This document shows, piece after piece, positions 8,393 to 19,054 of a stretch of DNA of 27,569 nt. Below the pieces are notes generated by a model. That model was not told the DNA's origin. It did no database searches and saw only the letters and a program-made list of their open reading frames with translations. The stretch is from Entrophospora sp. SA101. Lineage: Eukaryota; Glomeromycota; Glomeromycetes; Entrophosporales; Entrophosporaceae. The position numbers and the translations under genes were made by a program. The number at the start of each line of letters is the position of its first letter. Within the stretch, counting starts at the first letter, position 1. The DNA lies in the NCBI GenBank assembly GCA_958430865.1, contig CAUDNR010001335.1, forward strand, positions 160,698 through 188,266, given 5' to 3'.

Positions 8393-10486
8393 TTAGCAAT
8401 TTCTCATTTCAGGTTCTAGCCAAGGAACTTCCAAAATTTCAAATATTTCTTTCTCGTTTGAAACATTGATACGTTGACGTGGTGAAGTATCTGTAAAAAG
8501 ACCATGAGATGTAATTCTCATTTTTTTTACCTAAAAAAAATTAAGATTAATTATTATCGCTTGGGAAAAAATCAACATTGATATATTCGTTTGTTTATTT
8601 CACCTTCTTTGTATACTCTCTAAAGGATTTTTCAAAAACTGCAGAACCTAATAATTGTAAATTATAATAATTTATAAATTATCAAAATCAAAATCAAATT
8701 CAAAATCAAAATCAAAATCAAATAAATAATTATTACCCGTCCATCCTAATAATGCTGTAGAATAGTCACTTTTAGGTGCAATAACAATATCAACTTGACG
8801 ATAAATATTTTTACTTTGTTGCCAAAATGCAAAAAAACACTAATTAAATAAAATATATATGTATTAAACAAATGTTATTAAAAAATTGACTATCGTATAT
8901 ACATGTATCTATTTATCTGTTGTATCTATTATAACCTTATCTAATGTATCTATTTCATTTTCATCTTGACTTTTTTTGATAAATTTGCCCCTTTGTTCAC
9001 GCAAAATTAATTCTGAATTAAAAAGTTTACATTTTACAAGTCCTATATTATATATATTAAAGTATTTTAATAAAAATTATTCTAAAATATAAATATATAT
9101 GTCTGTATTTTAGATCTTTAATTAAGTTACTAAACCTTTATCATCAAGTTTACTCATAATTTTATTTAATGAATGCGGATCCATATTTCCTTCTGGGTAC
9201 GACACAAGCAAATCTAAATCCCCATTAATTTCTTTACCTCTGAAATAAACCTTGTTATAATTAACTATTTATATTTTTAAAAAAAAATAATAATAATAAT
9301 AATATTTAAAAATTAAAACAAATTACCTACGATAACCACCAACAGGTATTAAAAGGTATAACGGGTCGATTTCTTTAATTTCTTTATCTAAAATTTCAAT
9401 AATTTCTTCTATGTCTTTACGAGTCATCCTATCATATAAATATATAAATTGAATAAATGCTTCAACTATATAAAATATACTATATAATGTATATGTGTAT
9501 ATATGAATGTCTTTAATATACTTTTTTTGAAAGTCATCAAATAATTCTAATCCAAGTTTTAATAGATTTGTTAATTTAGGATCTTTTTTACAATCATCTA
9601 TTGTTCTATACCCTTTATTATACCATTCATTTGCTTTCTTACTGCCAACTCCTTTATTTAAACAAATATTGATTGATAAATATAAGTAAAGGATTTATTA
9701 TTTAAAAAATAATCAATTAATTAATTACCATAAACCTGTGTAAATAAACACAATGTTTGAAATTTTGGATCCTTTAATGTCTCCTCAACCTCGGGAATAT
9801 TATCAGTTTCAAGAAATGTTTGAATATGATGTCTTATTTTATCACCAATACCTTTTTTAAAAAAGTAACAATTAGATTATCTTAAGGATAAATAAATTTT
9901 ATAATTGTAAATATTTACATGCAATTTTTATAGCTTCTTTGCCGCTTTTTATATCACGTGGATATGACTTGAAAAAATAATCATTAGTTAGATTTTACAA
10001 GTTTAATTAATATCATAAAAATCAAAAAAAAAAAAAACTTTGTGAATATACTTTTAAAGCTGCTATTGCATCACGATAACTTGATTCACTTTTAACATTA
10101 CCACTAAGTTCTCTTGATTTTCTTATAACCTTTAGTGCCTCAATAAGAGATTTGTTATAATGAGGTTCAAGTGGAGTGGGACGGAGACAAGGAAATTTTG
10201 AATTTATAAATCTAGGATCTAATTCATCATCTATTAATTATAGTTATCAGGGTAGTAATTAAAAGATAGTATTAATTATTATTATTATTATTGCACTTAT
10301 CATTATTAAATAATCTAAATAATTTCTACCAGCATTTGATATCGTCTTGGAGGATGCTTGTTGAATACTACGCGTGATTAAATTAGGAGAACGAGGTGAA
10401 GGAAAAAGATTCTGAAATAAACTTGAAATGATAATAATTTGTTTGGATCTGTATAATCTATTGCATGTGATTATACACTTTTGCAT
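8393..10486 (-). CDS. family X DNA polymerase (Pol lambda/mu/Pol4-like), BRCT-less
   Basis: Eleven exons in perfect phase: 10486-10297, 10230-10052, 9967-9919, 9851-9729, 9651-9522, 9428-9327, 9239-9136, 9042-8936, 8839-8737, 8647-8604, 8530-8393. The product is about 422 residues. PolX enzymes fill short gaps in base excision repair and end joining. Order seen: lyase-type domain (LRPTPLEPHYNKSLIEALKV, SYRDAIAALK, SYPRDIKSG, GIGDKI helix-hairpin-helix), second hairpin GVGSKKANEWYNKGYRTIDD, palm VGGYRRGKEINGDLDLLVSY (metal-binding D265 and D267), third Asp in YRQVDIVIAP (D345), GWTGS, and the C-terminal EKEIFEILEVPWLEPEMRN. Gly360-Trp361 sits where Pol mu/TdT have GW and Pol beta/lambda YF. 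The first about 55 residues are basic, hydroxylated and nearly free of acids, like a mitochondrial presequence, and replace the BRCT domain. Exon 1 could instead end at 10330, giving 411 residues. An upstream in-frame stop at 10525-10523 supports the ATG. Confidence 0.92.
8681..8723. repeat. AAAATC-type hexamer repeat inside a PolX intron
   Basis: About seven near-perfect copies of a 6-base ATCAAA unit (one ATTCAAA variant) lie within the intron at 8736-8648. It is probably a neutral microsatellite. Confidence 0.8.
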
Positions 10487-10914
10487 ATTTACTTTAAAAA
10501 TATCAACTTTGAATTTTTTTGTTCATTTTAAAAAAATCAATTATTAACATCATTTAATCATATAACCTTATAATATCTAGTAGACGCGTAATAATAATTT
10601 TTTTCCGAATTTTATTATGAAGATCATGTATTAGTTATTAGTATCGGTATAAAAAGGAGATCAATCCGACTTCTTCAATATTCAGAATAAATGTAGAAGT
10701 GATATATAAGCTTGTGTATTAGTGTAAAAGAAATTAAGTGGCTTTGATGTGATAATTAGATATTATAGGAAAAGAAAATATTTAATGTAAATAACGATAC
10801 AAACACATAGCCACATTTTTAAATAAAAAAAAAATCCTTTGGACTCTTAAACTCTTGTATTTTCTGACTCTAAAAAATTTTCTAATATAAAATATAATAA
10901 ATAAATGTGCATTT
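10487..10914. promoter_or_regulatory. shared upstream region of two divergent genes
   Basis: These 428 bases separate the start codons of the PolX gene (minus) and the membrane-protein gene (plus), so both promoters must lie here unless there are upstream non-coding exons. The sequence is AT-rich with several TATAA-like stretches (for example near 10650 and 10700). I cannot single out a functional site. Confidence 0.45.
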
Positions 10915-11565
10915 ATGGATTCTCGATCAGAAAAATGCAGTGAGGATGATGATTGTGAACTTTATGATGATGATGAAAAGTCGTTGTCATCATCTGAAAA
11001 ATCAAAACCTTTGGATTCATTATTGAAAATAGAAGAAGCAGATTTAACGAATCTAACGGTTACTGTAGCTGCAACTGATGCTACATCAGCTAGTAGCACA
11101 ACTTTAATTTCAACTACTACTGCCACCACCAATTCTACTAGTGTTAATAATAGTGGTTCAACAATGGATACACCGTTTGCAAAAACCATTATAGGAATTA
11201 CTGTTTTTGTTCTAATGATTGGTATGTTAACCATCATAATTTTGGTTTGTAAAAGACGGCGAAAAGCACTATCAAATCGTGGGTTAAGACCTTTGACATT
11301 GTCACCTTCAAGTAATGACGGAGATCGTCGTCGTAGTGGATCAAAAAATAGTAATAAAAGCGAATCCGTCACCACCACCGTCACATCGCCAAAGTCTCTA
11401 TCACAACAACAACAACAACCACGTTTATCAGTATCACCAACACAACTTGAAGAAGGAATGGAATATGTGGATGAAGAAAATTATGAAGAGGAGGATGAAG
11501 AAGAGGACGAAGATAGATCCAAACCCGGTGCTAAACTTACTCGATCGTTAACGATGGATCGATAA
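10915..11565 (+). CDS. single-pass membrane protein with Ser/Thr-rich outer part and acidic tail
   Basis: A single-exon frame of 216 residues with no family match that I recognise. Residues 1-40 are acidic and Ser-rich. Residues 41-85 are Thr/Ser/Ala-rich, with N-glycosylation sequons at NLT (46), NST (73) and NNS (78). A hydrophobic segment at about 91-112 (TIIGITVFVLMIGMLTIIIL) is followed at once by KRRRK, predicting an N-outside, C-cytoplasmic orientation. The cytoplasmic part is basic and Ser-rich with a Q5 run at 164-168, then a Glu/Asp-rich stretch (180-200), ending KLTRSLTMDR. There is no cleavable signal peptide; the membrane segment would act as signal anchor. The layout resembles fungal cell-wall sensors in general shape only. 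An in-frame TAA at 10888-10890 supports the start. A wholly antisense ORF at 10962-11384 is a shadow. Confidence 0.75.
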   Translation: MDSRSEKCSEDDDCELYDDDEKSLSSSEKSKPLDSLLKIEEADLTNLTVTVAATDATSASSTTLISTTTATTNSTSVNNSGSTMDTPFAKTIIGITVFVLMIGMLTIIILVCKRRRKALSNRGLRPLTLSPSSNDGDRRRSGSKNSNKSESVTTTVTSPKSLSQQQQQPRLSVSPTQLEEGMEYVDEENYEEEDEEEDEDRSKPGAKLTRSLTMDR

Positions 11566-12980
11566 ATTTTTTATTATATTTAATATTTAATATGTATATC
11601 TATATGTTTGTATAATGTTGTTAGTATATTGTTTTAACAATAACAACAACAACAATAACAATAACAATAATATATAAAATAAGTTATCCACATCATCATT
11701 ATTAATTATATTATCATCTTCATCACTTTTACATTCCAAATTTTTATCCCATGACTATTGCTTTCATAAATCATTTTATAGTGAAAATCTTTGATACATT
11801 CTACTACATATTCACACTTTTAAATACTTTCCAAGATGAGAATTTGCGCAAAAGATGATGACCATCCCGCAGCTGTTAAAGTAGAAGGTTATTGTTATTA
11901 TGATGATGATTCTTCGCTTTCTAAAGTTTCTTTAACTAATTTTTAAAATACACATATGAATTAATAATAAATTGCAATATAAAACATTTATTTGTTATTT
12001 GATAATTGGATTTGCTATTCGATAATTGGCAAAGCTTCTAAGGGCAGATGAACATTATAGTGATCATGAAAATCACCATACATTATTATATTACATTCGT
12101 GGAGGCTAGACCAGGGGTGATAATTTTTTGCCTAAATACAAAATCTAGAATTAATATTTATTCAGGGGTGACTCTTGTGCAGTTTGAAAAGGGACCCGCA
12201 AACTATATAAGGTTACATACAAAAAACACACCGTGATTGGCTTATTTGAGACAATCCTTCCAAATTTGGTAAGTTTTACCAACATTTCATTTTCTAATAG
12301 TAAAATTTTTAGGTCTTTTACTTATCTATATACATAGTTTGCGGGGTCTTGTGGAAATTTAATCAGTGTGTACCAGTTGTACAGATCGTGCATGTCTATT
12401 TTTTTTTTAATTAAAAAAAAATTTAAATTATTATTATTTTCCCTGTTTTTTTTTCTCTTCTGGACCATTTAATTAATTAATTAATTAATTGAAAAAACAA
12501 TATTTCCGTGCACATGGAAATTTCGTGTAACGTGATACACGCTGATTGAATTTTCAACAACTGAACTTTCATGACATTAAATTTTGGCCTGGATTTTGCA
12601 AATCAAGTTAGGTTTAATGTAATCTGGCCAAAACTTATTTTAGTTATTTTAGTAAATATTTACCACAGAATTCCGCAGGATTTGTTTTTTATCACGGATG
12701 GAATTGTCATCGCAAAAACCATCGTCCGTGGGCCAGATTTTTAACAACAGTTGATTTAGTTTTTGGGACATAACACTTATTTTGGAGGAATCATTTTTTT
12801 TAGTGATAAACGTGATTCAACGATTATTTATTTCGTGTTACAACGAATTTTAAAAAATACCTAAATAAGATATATATTTTTTTTGAATTTGTTGTTTCAA
12901 AACAAAATTTTTTATTTATTTATTTATATACAATATCAGAAATATTAGAAAAAACAAATCTTTCTGAAAAAACAAAAACC
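11566..12980. other. intergenic region with repeat debris
   Basis: After the membrane-protein gene comes a CAA/AATA-rich 3' flank (11637-11672). A 35-codon open frame lies at 11836-11946 (MRICAKDDDHPAAVKVEG...) that I cannot assign. An inverted repeat lies at 12195-12345, a TTAA microsatellite at about 12469-12490, and moderately complex sequence at 12510-12850. That last part contains GGCC-centred opposed motifs (TTTTGGCC near 12583, GGCCAAAA near 12627) and TTCGTGTAAC-like motifs at both ends, suggesting an old degenerate transposon. The last 100 bases must hold the promoter of the WAC/DDT gene. Confidence 0.45.
12195..12345. repeat. inverted repeat, possible small non-autonomous element
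   Basis: CCCGCAAACTAT (12195-12206) is exactly mirrored by ATAGTTTGCGGG (12334-12345). These GC-rich ends are unusual in this AT-rich DNA. The enclosed 127 bases have no coding content. No convincing target-site duplication is visible. Confidence 0.5.
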
Positions 12981-15900
12981 ATGCCTGTTTACAAGAAAAA
13001 ACTTATAAATACAACACAACAACTTGAATTAATTGACTCCGAACATCAAAAAGATCAACAAGTCTGGTTGATTCCTTATACTGGTCAAATATTTTTAAAT
13101 TATAGGTATTCTTTCAAGAATCATATAACATTTTGCTTATAATGTTTATATACACGTTTCTTTTACTAGATGCAATTTTTATTTGATGTTTAAAAATACT
13201 TTAAGCCTAATATTTTTATATCAAGTTACAAATCATCAGGAAAAAAGTTTACGTTTGTTATTTTTGTTAAAAAAAATTTTTTCTTTTTTGTTTTATTATT
13301 AGCGAATATTTGAATAATACCGCTTTATACAACCAGCCATTATGGCAATGTGCAGTAACAGGGAAATTAAATCTTACATATGCTGACGCACTTGAAAGTG
13401 AACAGAAACATCGTGAACAGTTGGATGAAAAGTTTCCAGAAGGATTAAAAAAACCAATTTTAAAAATAGTTCAATTCAGTAAATACTTTTTTTTTCCTTA
13501 AAAAAATGATCATAAAAAATTTAATTAATCAACTAATTTAATTGAAGGTCTTGAGCGTTTGGATGATTTGGTTACAACAATATATGAGAGTTTTAAAAAT
13601 CGTTATACCGTAGGAGAAATCGTTAATGTAGTTATTGATGAGAAAAAGTAAATGCTTCTACTTTATTTAGGATAACAAAACGATTTTATTTAAAAAAATA
13701 TTAACATAACTTTATTACTATTATTATTATTATTACGATTAGGAGTAAAGCAAAAATCGTTGATATAATTACTGCTAACTCTATTAATGAATCAGATTCA
13801 AGTAATTCCAAATCTTATAAAGATTCGTCACTAAGTTCTATTTACCATGTTCAATTGTTGGACAAGCAACAAAATAAAGGTGGTAATAAAATCAAGACTA
13901 TTGTTGGAAGTAAAGCATTAAGGTTTGTAAAGAAAATTTTATTATTATTGTTTTTGGTTTTGTTATTATTATTTCAAAAGAGAAAGGATCTAGAATTAAT
14001 TTAACACACATATATAACTAATAATATAAACTTTTTTTAATAAAAGTCGTGAAAATTTAGCATTTACAAAAACAATTATACGTAAATTCATTAAGGGATC
14101 CACGACGAGAGAAACTTATCTTCATGCACCATGGGTGATTAAAGTATATATCTATATTATTTGACACACATATATGTAGTTATTTTTTACGTTTATAATA
14201 TTATTAATGATAATGACATAATAATAAATATTTTCTCTTTAAAATAGCCCAAGATTGCAAAAAAATATAATATACCAATTAAATTACCAGATGATTTACA
14301 ACGAGCTAAAGATGCTGCTTTAGAAAAGAGTCGCAAAAGAAAGGTTAGGATTTATAAAAGTGAAATTTTGTTCTTCATATAAATACCAATTTAACATGTA
14401 ATTTATATACATGAACTTGTATATAGGGAAAATCAACGTCTAGTAGCAATCCTTCAAAAAAAGCAAAACCTAATTCGAAATCAAACAATTCACATACTTC
14501 ATCTAAATCCACTAACAAAATAGGTATGCAGGCAAATATAATTAGAATAAAATTATCATTATCATCGCCATCAAAGAAAACTACTAATAAAGATACAAAT
14601 ATTATTAATAAACAATAATAGTTGAAAATAAGAAAAGTATGTATATATATATATATATATATTACTATGACTTTATTTTAAATATTGATTAACTTTATTG
14701 AATATTTATTTTGTTATTAGTTAAATATCCAATCGAAGATCTCGCGGTTCCTCTTGATGCGAGTCTTCTTCCAGAAAAACCAAATATTCAAATTGATCTC
14801 AGAATGTCTCATGAATCTGTTGGAGCCTTTTTAAGCGTATGGAATTTCTTTAATATATTTGGGTAAACTTGATTACTACTACTATTTATTACTATTACAA
14901 TTGCTTTTATTTTTTTTATCAAAATAATAAAACTTTAAATATTTTTTTCATCCTTTGATAATATTTTGGACAGAAAATCCATTGGGATTTCATTTTTTAA
15001 TCTAGATGACTTTGAATTAGCATTATTATATGACAAAGTACAACCAAAATGTTTTCTTATAGTTGAGTTACATGTGGCATTGTTAAATGCCATTATTAAA
15101 GATCGTTTGCAATCTAAAGGCAAAAAAACTTCTCGTGGTCCCACATTAAAATCAACCGGATCATCAACTGGTACAGGAACAGATACTGATTCAGTAGAAA
15201 TGAAAGATGCTGATGATGTTAGAGAATTATCTGATACTTCAATTGAAATTCTTGATAAATTAGGAAGAAATTGGGACAAAAGATTAATACCTTTAACACA
15301 AGGAAGGAATAAATGGGAAAATATTCTTGTTGGGTTTCTTTATGATGTAATATTTTTATAAAATTTTATTTAATTAATTAGCTATTATTATTGAAGATGC
15401 CAAATCTTTTACTTAATATGTTATTTTTTTTGGCAGATGGGAACTTATGAAATATTTCCAGATTTGGATAAAATATTTTTAGAATTAGTTGAAAATGTAA
15501 ATGGGGACATAGAAGAGAATTACATGAAACTTGATATTGATTCCAAGTTAAAAATTTTGAATTTTTTGGTTAATATAATCACAAAAACATCAATTGTTCA
15601 TGAGCACATTGAAAATTCTGTTGAAAAGTTATCTGATTTGAATAAAGAAAAAAATGAAATATCAAGAGAAAGGAGACAAACGTAAGGAAATTTAGTATTA
15701 ATATTATTGGTACTAGGGAGTGCGGTGGTTTAACAAAATAATATTTTTTAAGTTGTTATTAACGTTGCTGTTATAATTAAATTTAGCTCGTCTTCCATCA
15801 CTCAACTTGAACAAGGAATCATGCCAGCAATTATAAAAACAATTCAGACATTAAACACTGAAAAAAATGCGAAAGGAAAAAATTATGATGAGGCTTTGAT

Positions 15901-16710
15901 ACTAAAACAACTTAGAGATGATGAAATGTCATTACAAAGAAGGGTATGTATATATTATATTTATGTATGATGAACGAATAATTTTGATTTTTTTTAGAAT
16001 TAAAAATAATAATAACAAATAATAAATTTAGGAAGAACAAATTGATAAAGACAAGAAAAAATATGCATTTCCACGTACTATACCTTTAGGGTATGACAGA
16101 TTTTATAATAAATATTTTTACTTTGATGGAATAGGCATGGCTGTTGGAGAAAAATATGGTACGGGTAGGATTTGGGTACAAGCTCCCCAGGAACATGATT
16201 TGAAAATGTTAACTGCCAACGAACAACAACATTATTATAAAAGAAAAAAAGTTGAAGATCCTGATATGAATTTTGGACAATGGAGTTGTTATGAAGATGT
16301 GAATGATGTAAGTAATAAATATATGTGCGCATTTGTGTGTAGTTATTAATTGGAAATTTCAAATGCTTTAACAAACTAACCAATTTGCTTGTTTTTTTTA
16401 GATTGATCAATTAATGAAATGGTTTAATTCAAACGGTAACAGAGAATCAGTATTAAAAAATGAATTTTTAGACCGTTATCAAGAACTTTCGACTTGTTTG
16501 GTGAAAAGACAACAGGTAAAACCGTTCATTCAATTAATTAATCCAATTATATTGTTAAAAAATTTATATTTTTTTTATATATAGGATTTGGCCATTGCAG
16601 CACATATGACAAATGAAGTTAGAAGAAGTAAACGATTACAAGTTGCTAATGCTACTGCAGTACTTTCTTCACAGTCATATATGAAATGGACAAACAAATT
16701 GGCCAAATAA
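12981..16710 (+). CDS. WAC/DDT/WHIM protein, ISWI chromatin-remodelling accessory subunit (Itc1/Acf1-like)
   Basis: Fourteen exons in perfect phase: 12981-13105, 13303-13478, 13548-13647, 13743-13922, 14047-14134, 14248-14343, 14427-14523, 14721-14862, 14974-15346, 15437-15681, 15787-15943, 16032-16307, 16402-16515, 16585-16710. The product is 764 residues. Proteins of this type bind the ISWI ATPase and extranucleosomal DNA and set nucleosome spacing. Domains: MPVYKKK and a WAC domain (about 20-145; EYLNNTALYNQPLWQCAVTG, ERLDDLVTTIYESFKNRYTV), a basic Ser/Asn-rich linker, a DDT domain (about 290-370; SVGAFLSVWNFFNIFG, FFNLDDFELALL), WHIM1 (about 435-520; IPLTQGRNKWENILVGFLYD), a coiled-coil-like stretch, and the WSD/WHIM2-3 part (about 605-715; IPLGYDRFYNKYFYF, GRIWVQ, IDQLMKWFNSNGNRESVL). 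No PHD finger or bromodomain is present, as in yeast Itc1 and unlike animal Acf1; at 764 residues it is shorter than yeast Itc1. Confidence 0.93.
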
Positions 16711-17966
16711 ATAAAAATGATAGCACATAAACTAATTATTAGAATAGAGACATATATATAGATAAAATAAAATTTTAATAGATAATTCTAAAATTAATAT
16801 TATTTAGAATGAATTGAAACTTTCTTTCACAAGAACTTTCTCATTATAATTAAACATTAATCATGATGGTTCGAGCATGTGCAGTGGGAATGTAATGAAT
16901 CAAAGAATAATATTATAATACATCGTTGATTTGATAGATCAATAAATATATGTAAAAAACGAATAAAATTATTGTTATGGCCGCTAAGACTGATGATCTT
17001 TGACTCTAATCAGAAAAAGTAAATAGAGATGAAGTTTAACACCTTGGCTCATGACTTACTAATGAGGTATTTAAGCTTATTGTAATTATTCTTGTAAGAA
17101 GGAGGCTGGTTTCTTACCTGCAAAGGTCATGCATGATAAAATATGGCAGCGGCATTGCAATAGGAAAGGGGTTTATAGAGTTTTTGTAACCGAGAAAAAT
17201 TGAAAAAAGTATCCAGACCACTGTGTTGGCAATTTTAAAGGCAAATATCTCAAAAACTTTATTAAAGCTAAAAAGATTCTTCTTCATAAAGAATTGCATA
17301 TGATGATAGTACTAACTCATTTTTGGTTCGGGAAGCCATAAGCCCCCTTTATTGCACTGCCCAATCCGATTGTAGCAAAATAATGGCTTAGTTGTGTCTA
17401 ATCGGTTTGCGGACTAGACTGGACGTTATTCACGAAATAGATGAAATAAAACAAAATTAGTTACAATTTGACGATCATTTATAAATTTAATTTACAGTCA
17501 ACCCTCCCTCCATAAGTGCACCCATGTCTCATTCCTGGGACTCGAGAGATAAATTCAATTTACACTTCACGTGGTTTTTTCCCAATTCCATTCATATAAA
17601 ACCACCAGGGTACATGTGGTAATGGGTTTTTGCTTTTACATGTTACGCATACGTATGAATAAATTGTTAATTATCTTTTTTTTTAATTTCACAAAGCACG
17701 TGACAATAAAATCTTTAAAACTGACGCTGTGGCGCAAAAAGTTGTAGCGTCTTGCACTATTACTATATTAATATTAATATTAAATATATATGTACTAATG
17801 ACGATCCTGGTTGGGTTATGTGATCCGGAGAAGGAGTGTAAAAAATCAGCAGGTCAAATTTTGAAAAAAATAATGAGAAAAAATAAACCACGGCAAACCT
17901 ATGATTCATTAAGTTATCATACACACTACAATATGTAATTTTGTAATAACATCATATCTCAAATAA
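16711..17966. other. intergenic region with repeat-like sequence and one unassigned frame
   Basis: The stretch 16975-17420 is less AT-rich than its surroundings and looks like repeat debris; it contains a TGTAACCGAG-like half-site also found in the 6188-6274 foldback. Around 17500-17540 lies ACAGTCAACCCTCCCTCC followed by ATAAGTGCACCC, similar to the foldback near 22870, so probably an element end. An open frame at 17729-17938 has no ATG at its start; its first ATG is at about 17789. It encodes a hydrophobic stretch followed by a basic tail. I do not call it a gene. Confidence 0.4.
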
Positions 17967-18073
17967 TTCAGGGTAGGGGGAATCACTTGTTAATTTAATA
18001 GTAAATCATGGCTCATTTTTTTTTGCCTGCCGGATTTACTATTAAATTAACATGTGATTCCCCCTACCCTTCA
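17967..18073. mobile_element. foldback MITE with 37-bp arms and TTCA target duplication
   Basis: Two 37-base arms (17971-18007 and 18033-18069) are reverse complements with one mismatch and begin GGGTAGGGGGAATCAC. They enclose only 25 bases. TTCA directly flanks both sides (17967-17970 and 18070-18073), consistent with a 4-bp target-site duplication. The whole element is 99 bp and cannot encode protein. I cannot name the superfamily: TA, TTAA and 8-bp duplications of the common groups do not fit. The near-perfect arms suggest recent origin. Confidence 0.85.
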
Positions 18074-18155
18074 ATCCTTTTACTAGCATTATTTTTATTC
18101 TTGTATAATTATAAATAAAAAAATTAGGTTGATCTGAAACCTATGCATCAAGAAC

Positions 18156-18797
18156 AATGACACTTCATTCTGAAGAGTTAGAAGAAATAGAAACAGAATA
18201 GAAATAATGATGATATTGGAGGAGGAAGAGGAGAAATAATGATGATACTTCAAATCCAGAAGAAGTTGTAGTAGAAACTTTAAAGCTTTGTGGTGATGGT
18301 TCAACTAATAGAAAAGTAAAATGGGATGAAGATGTAATTGATAATAAAGGATTAGGAAGGAAAAAAATCTAAAGGTATTTTATTTTATGTTTTTAGGAAA
18401 ATCCATTATATATATATTTCACTAAATAAGTGTTAAATTTATTGCTATATTATGTAATTTGTTGATTTATCATAGATCACATGCATTTGATGATTATCAT
18501 CAGATGAATCCAGCGATAGTAATAATAGTGATGATGATGATAATAACAATCATAGTAGTAGTGAAAATGGTAATAGTAGTGGTAATAGTAATAATAATGA
18601 TGCAAGTCATCATCAAAATCATTGAAGTAATAGTCAAATGCATATGAACAACAACCAAATTATAAAAGTAGGCGTATTATTATTAATTAATGAAGAAACA
18701 TGGGGTTGATTTTAATAACATTAATGTTAATTGACAAATTCAAAATGAAAAATTATTAGATCAATCACAGCCACAGAACTTAACACCTCTCTCATAA
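18156..18797 (+). pseudogene. protein phosphatase 1 inhibitor-3 (PPP1R11/Ypi1-type) pseudogene
   Basis: The intact protein binds and regulates nuclear PP1 (Glc7 in yeast). From ATG 18156 the frame reads MTLHSEELEEIETE, then stops and shifts. From 18241 it reads DDTSNPEEVVVETLKLCG and NRKVKWDEDVIDNKGLGRKK, containing the PP1-docking KVxW motif and the family signature WxxDVIDNxxxxKKKSK. One base too many breaks KKKSK before the donor at 18375. In the next exon, around 18458-18490, CCIYHRSHAFD is recoverable with a missing base, then a 2-base insertion, then SDESSDSNNSDDDD and an N/S/H-rich tail with an in-frame TGA (about 18624). A last exon may read NEKLLDQSQPQNLTPLS, stop at 18795-18797. At least four frame breaks and several stops make it non-functional. 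Introns are retained. Confidence 0.82.
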
Positions 18798-19054
18798 TAA
18801 TAATGGCTCTATTAGTAAAAAATTTTGAGCTTTTTTTTAAAATAAATTAGCACTGATATTACTTCATACAGTATATATTATAAAAATTATAGAAATTATA
18901 GAAATTAGCTTTTAAAAATTAAAAAATGTTTATCATCATTTATATATGTACTTTTTACACTACTGCTACTACAAAAATCTACACATCTATTTGTTATTTG
19001 TGTTGTTTTAATTAATCACACTTGGATTCTTAAAAAAATAAAAACAGTTATTAA

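Noticed and set aside
10962..11384. 140-codon minus-strand ORF opposite the membrane-protein gene
   Set aside because: It lies fully antisense to the better supported plus-strand frame and consists of Val/Ser-rich shadow sequence without a recognisable domain.
14524..14619. Exon 7 of the Itc1-like gene continuing to a TAA instead of splicing at 14524
   Set aside because: The readthrough ends the protein before the DDT domain, whereas splicing at GTATGC restores perfect phase into KYPIEDLAVPLDA.
14966..15279. Minus-strand ORF of 114 codons opposite the DDT exon
   Set aside because: Shadow of exon 14974-15346, whose plus-strand translation carries the DDT domain in phase with 13 other exons.
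16990..17060. Possible box C/D snoRNA (TGATGA then CTGA-like motifs)
   Set aside because: No paired terminal stem and no properly spaced second motif pair; the resemblance is by chance in repeat-like sequence.
17729..17938. 69-codon frame with a hydrophobic start
   Set aside because: It opens with GTG, not ATG, in a eukaryotic context; the first ATG leaves only about 49 codons and no family is recognisable.
18459..18647. 62-codon ORF rich in Ile/Val/Met
   Set aside because: It is the wrong frame of the Ser/Asn/Asp-rich tail of the Ypi1-type pseudogene.
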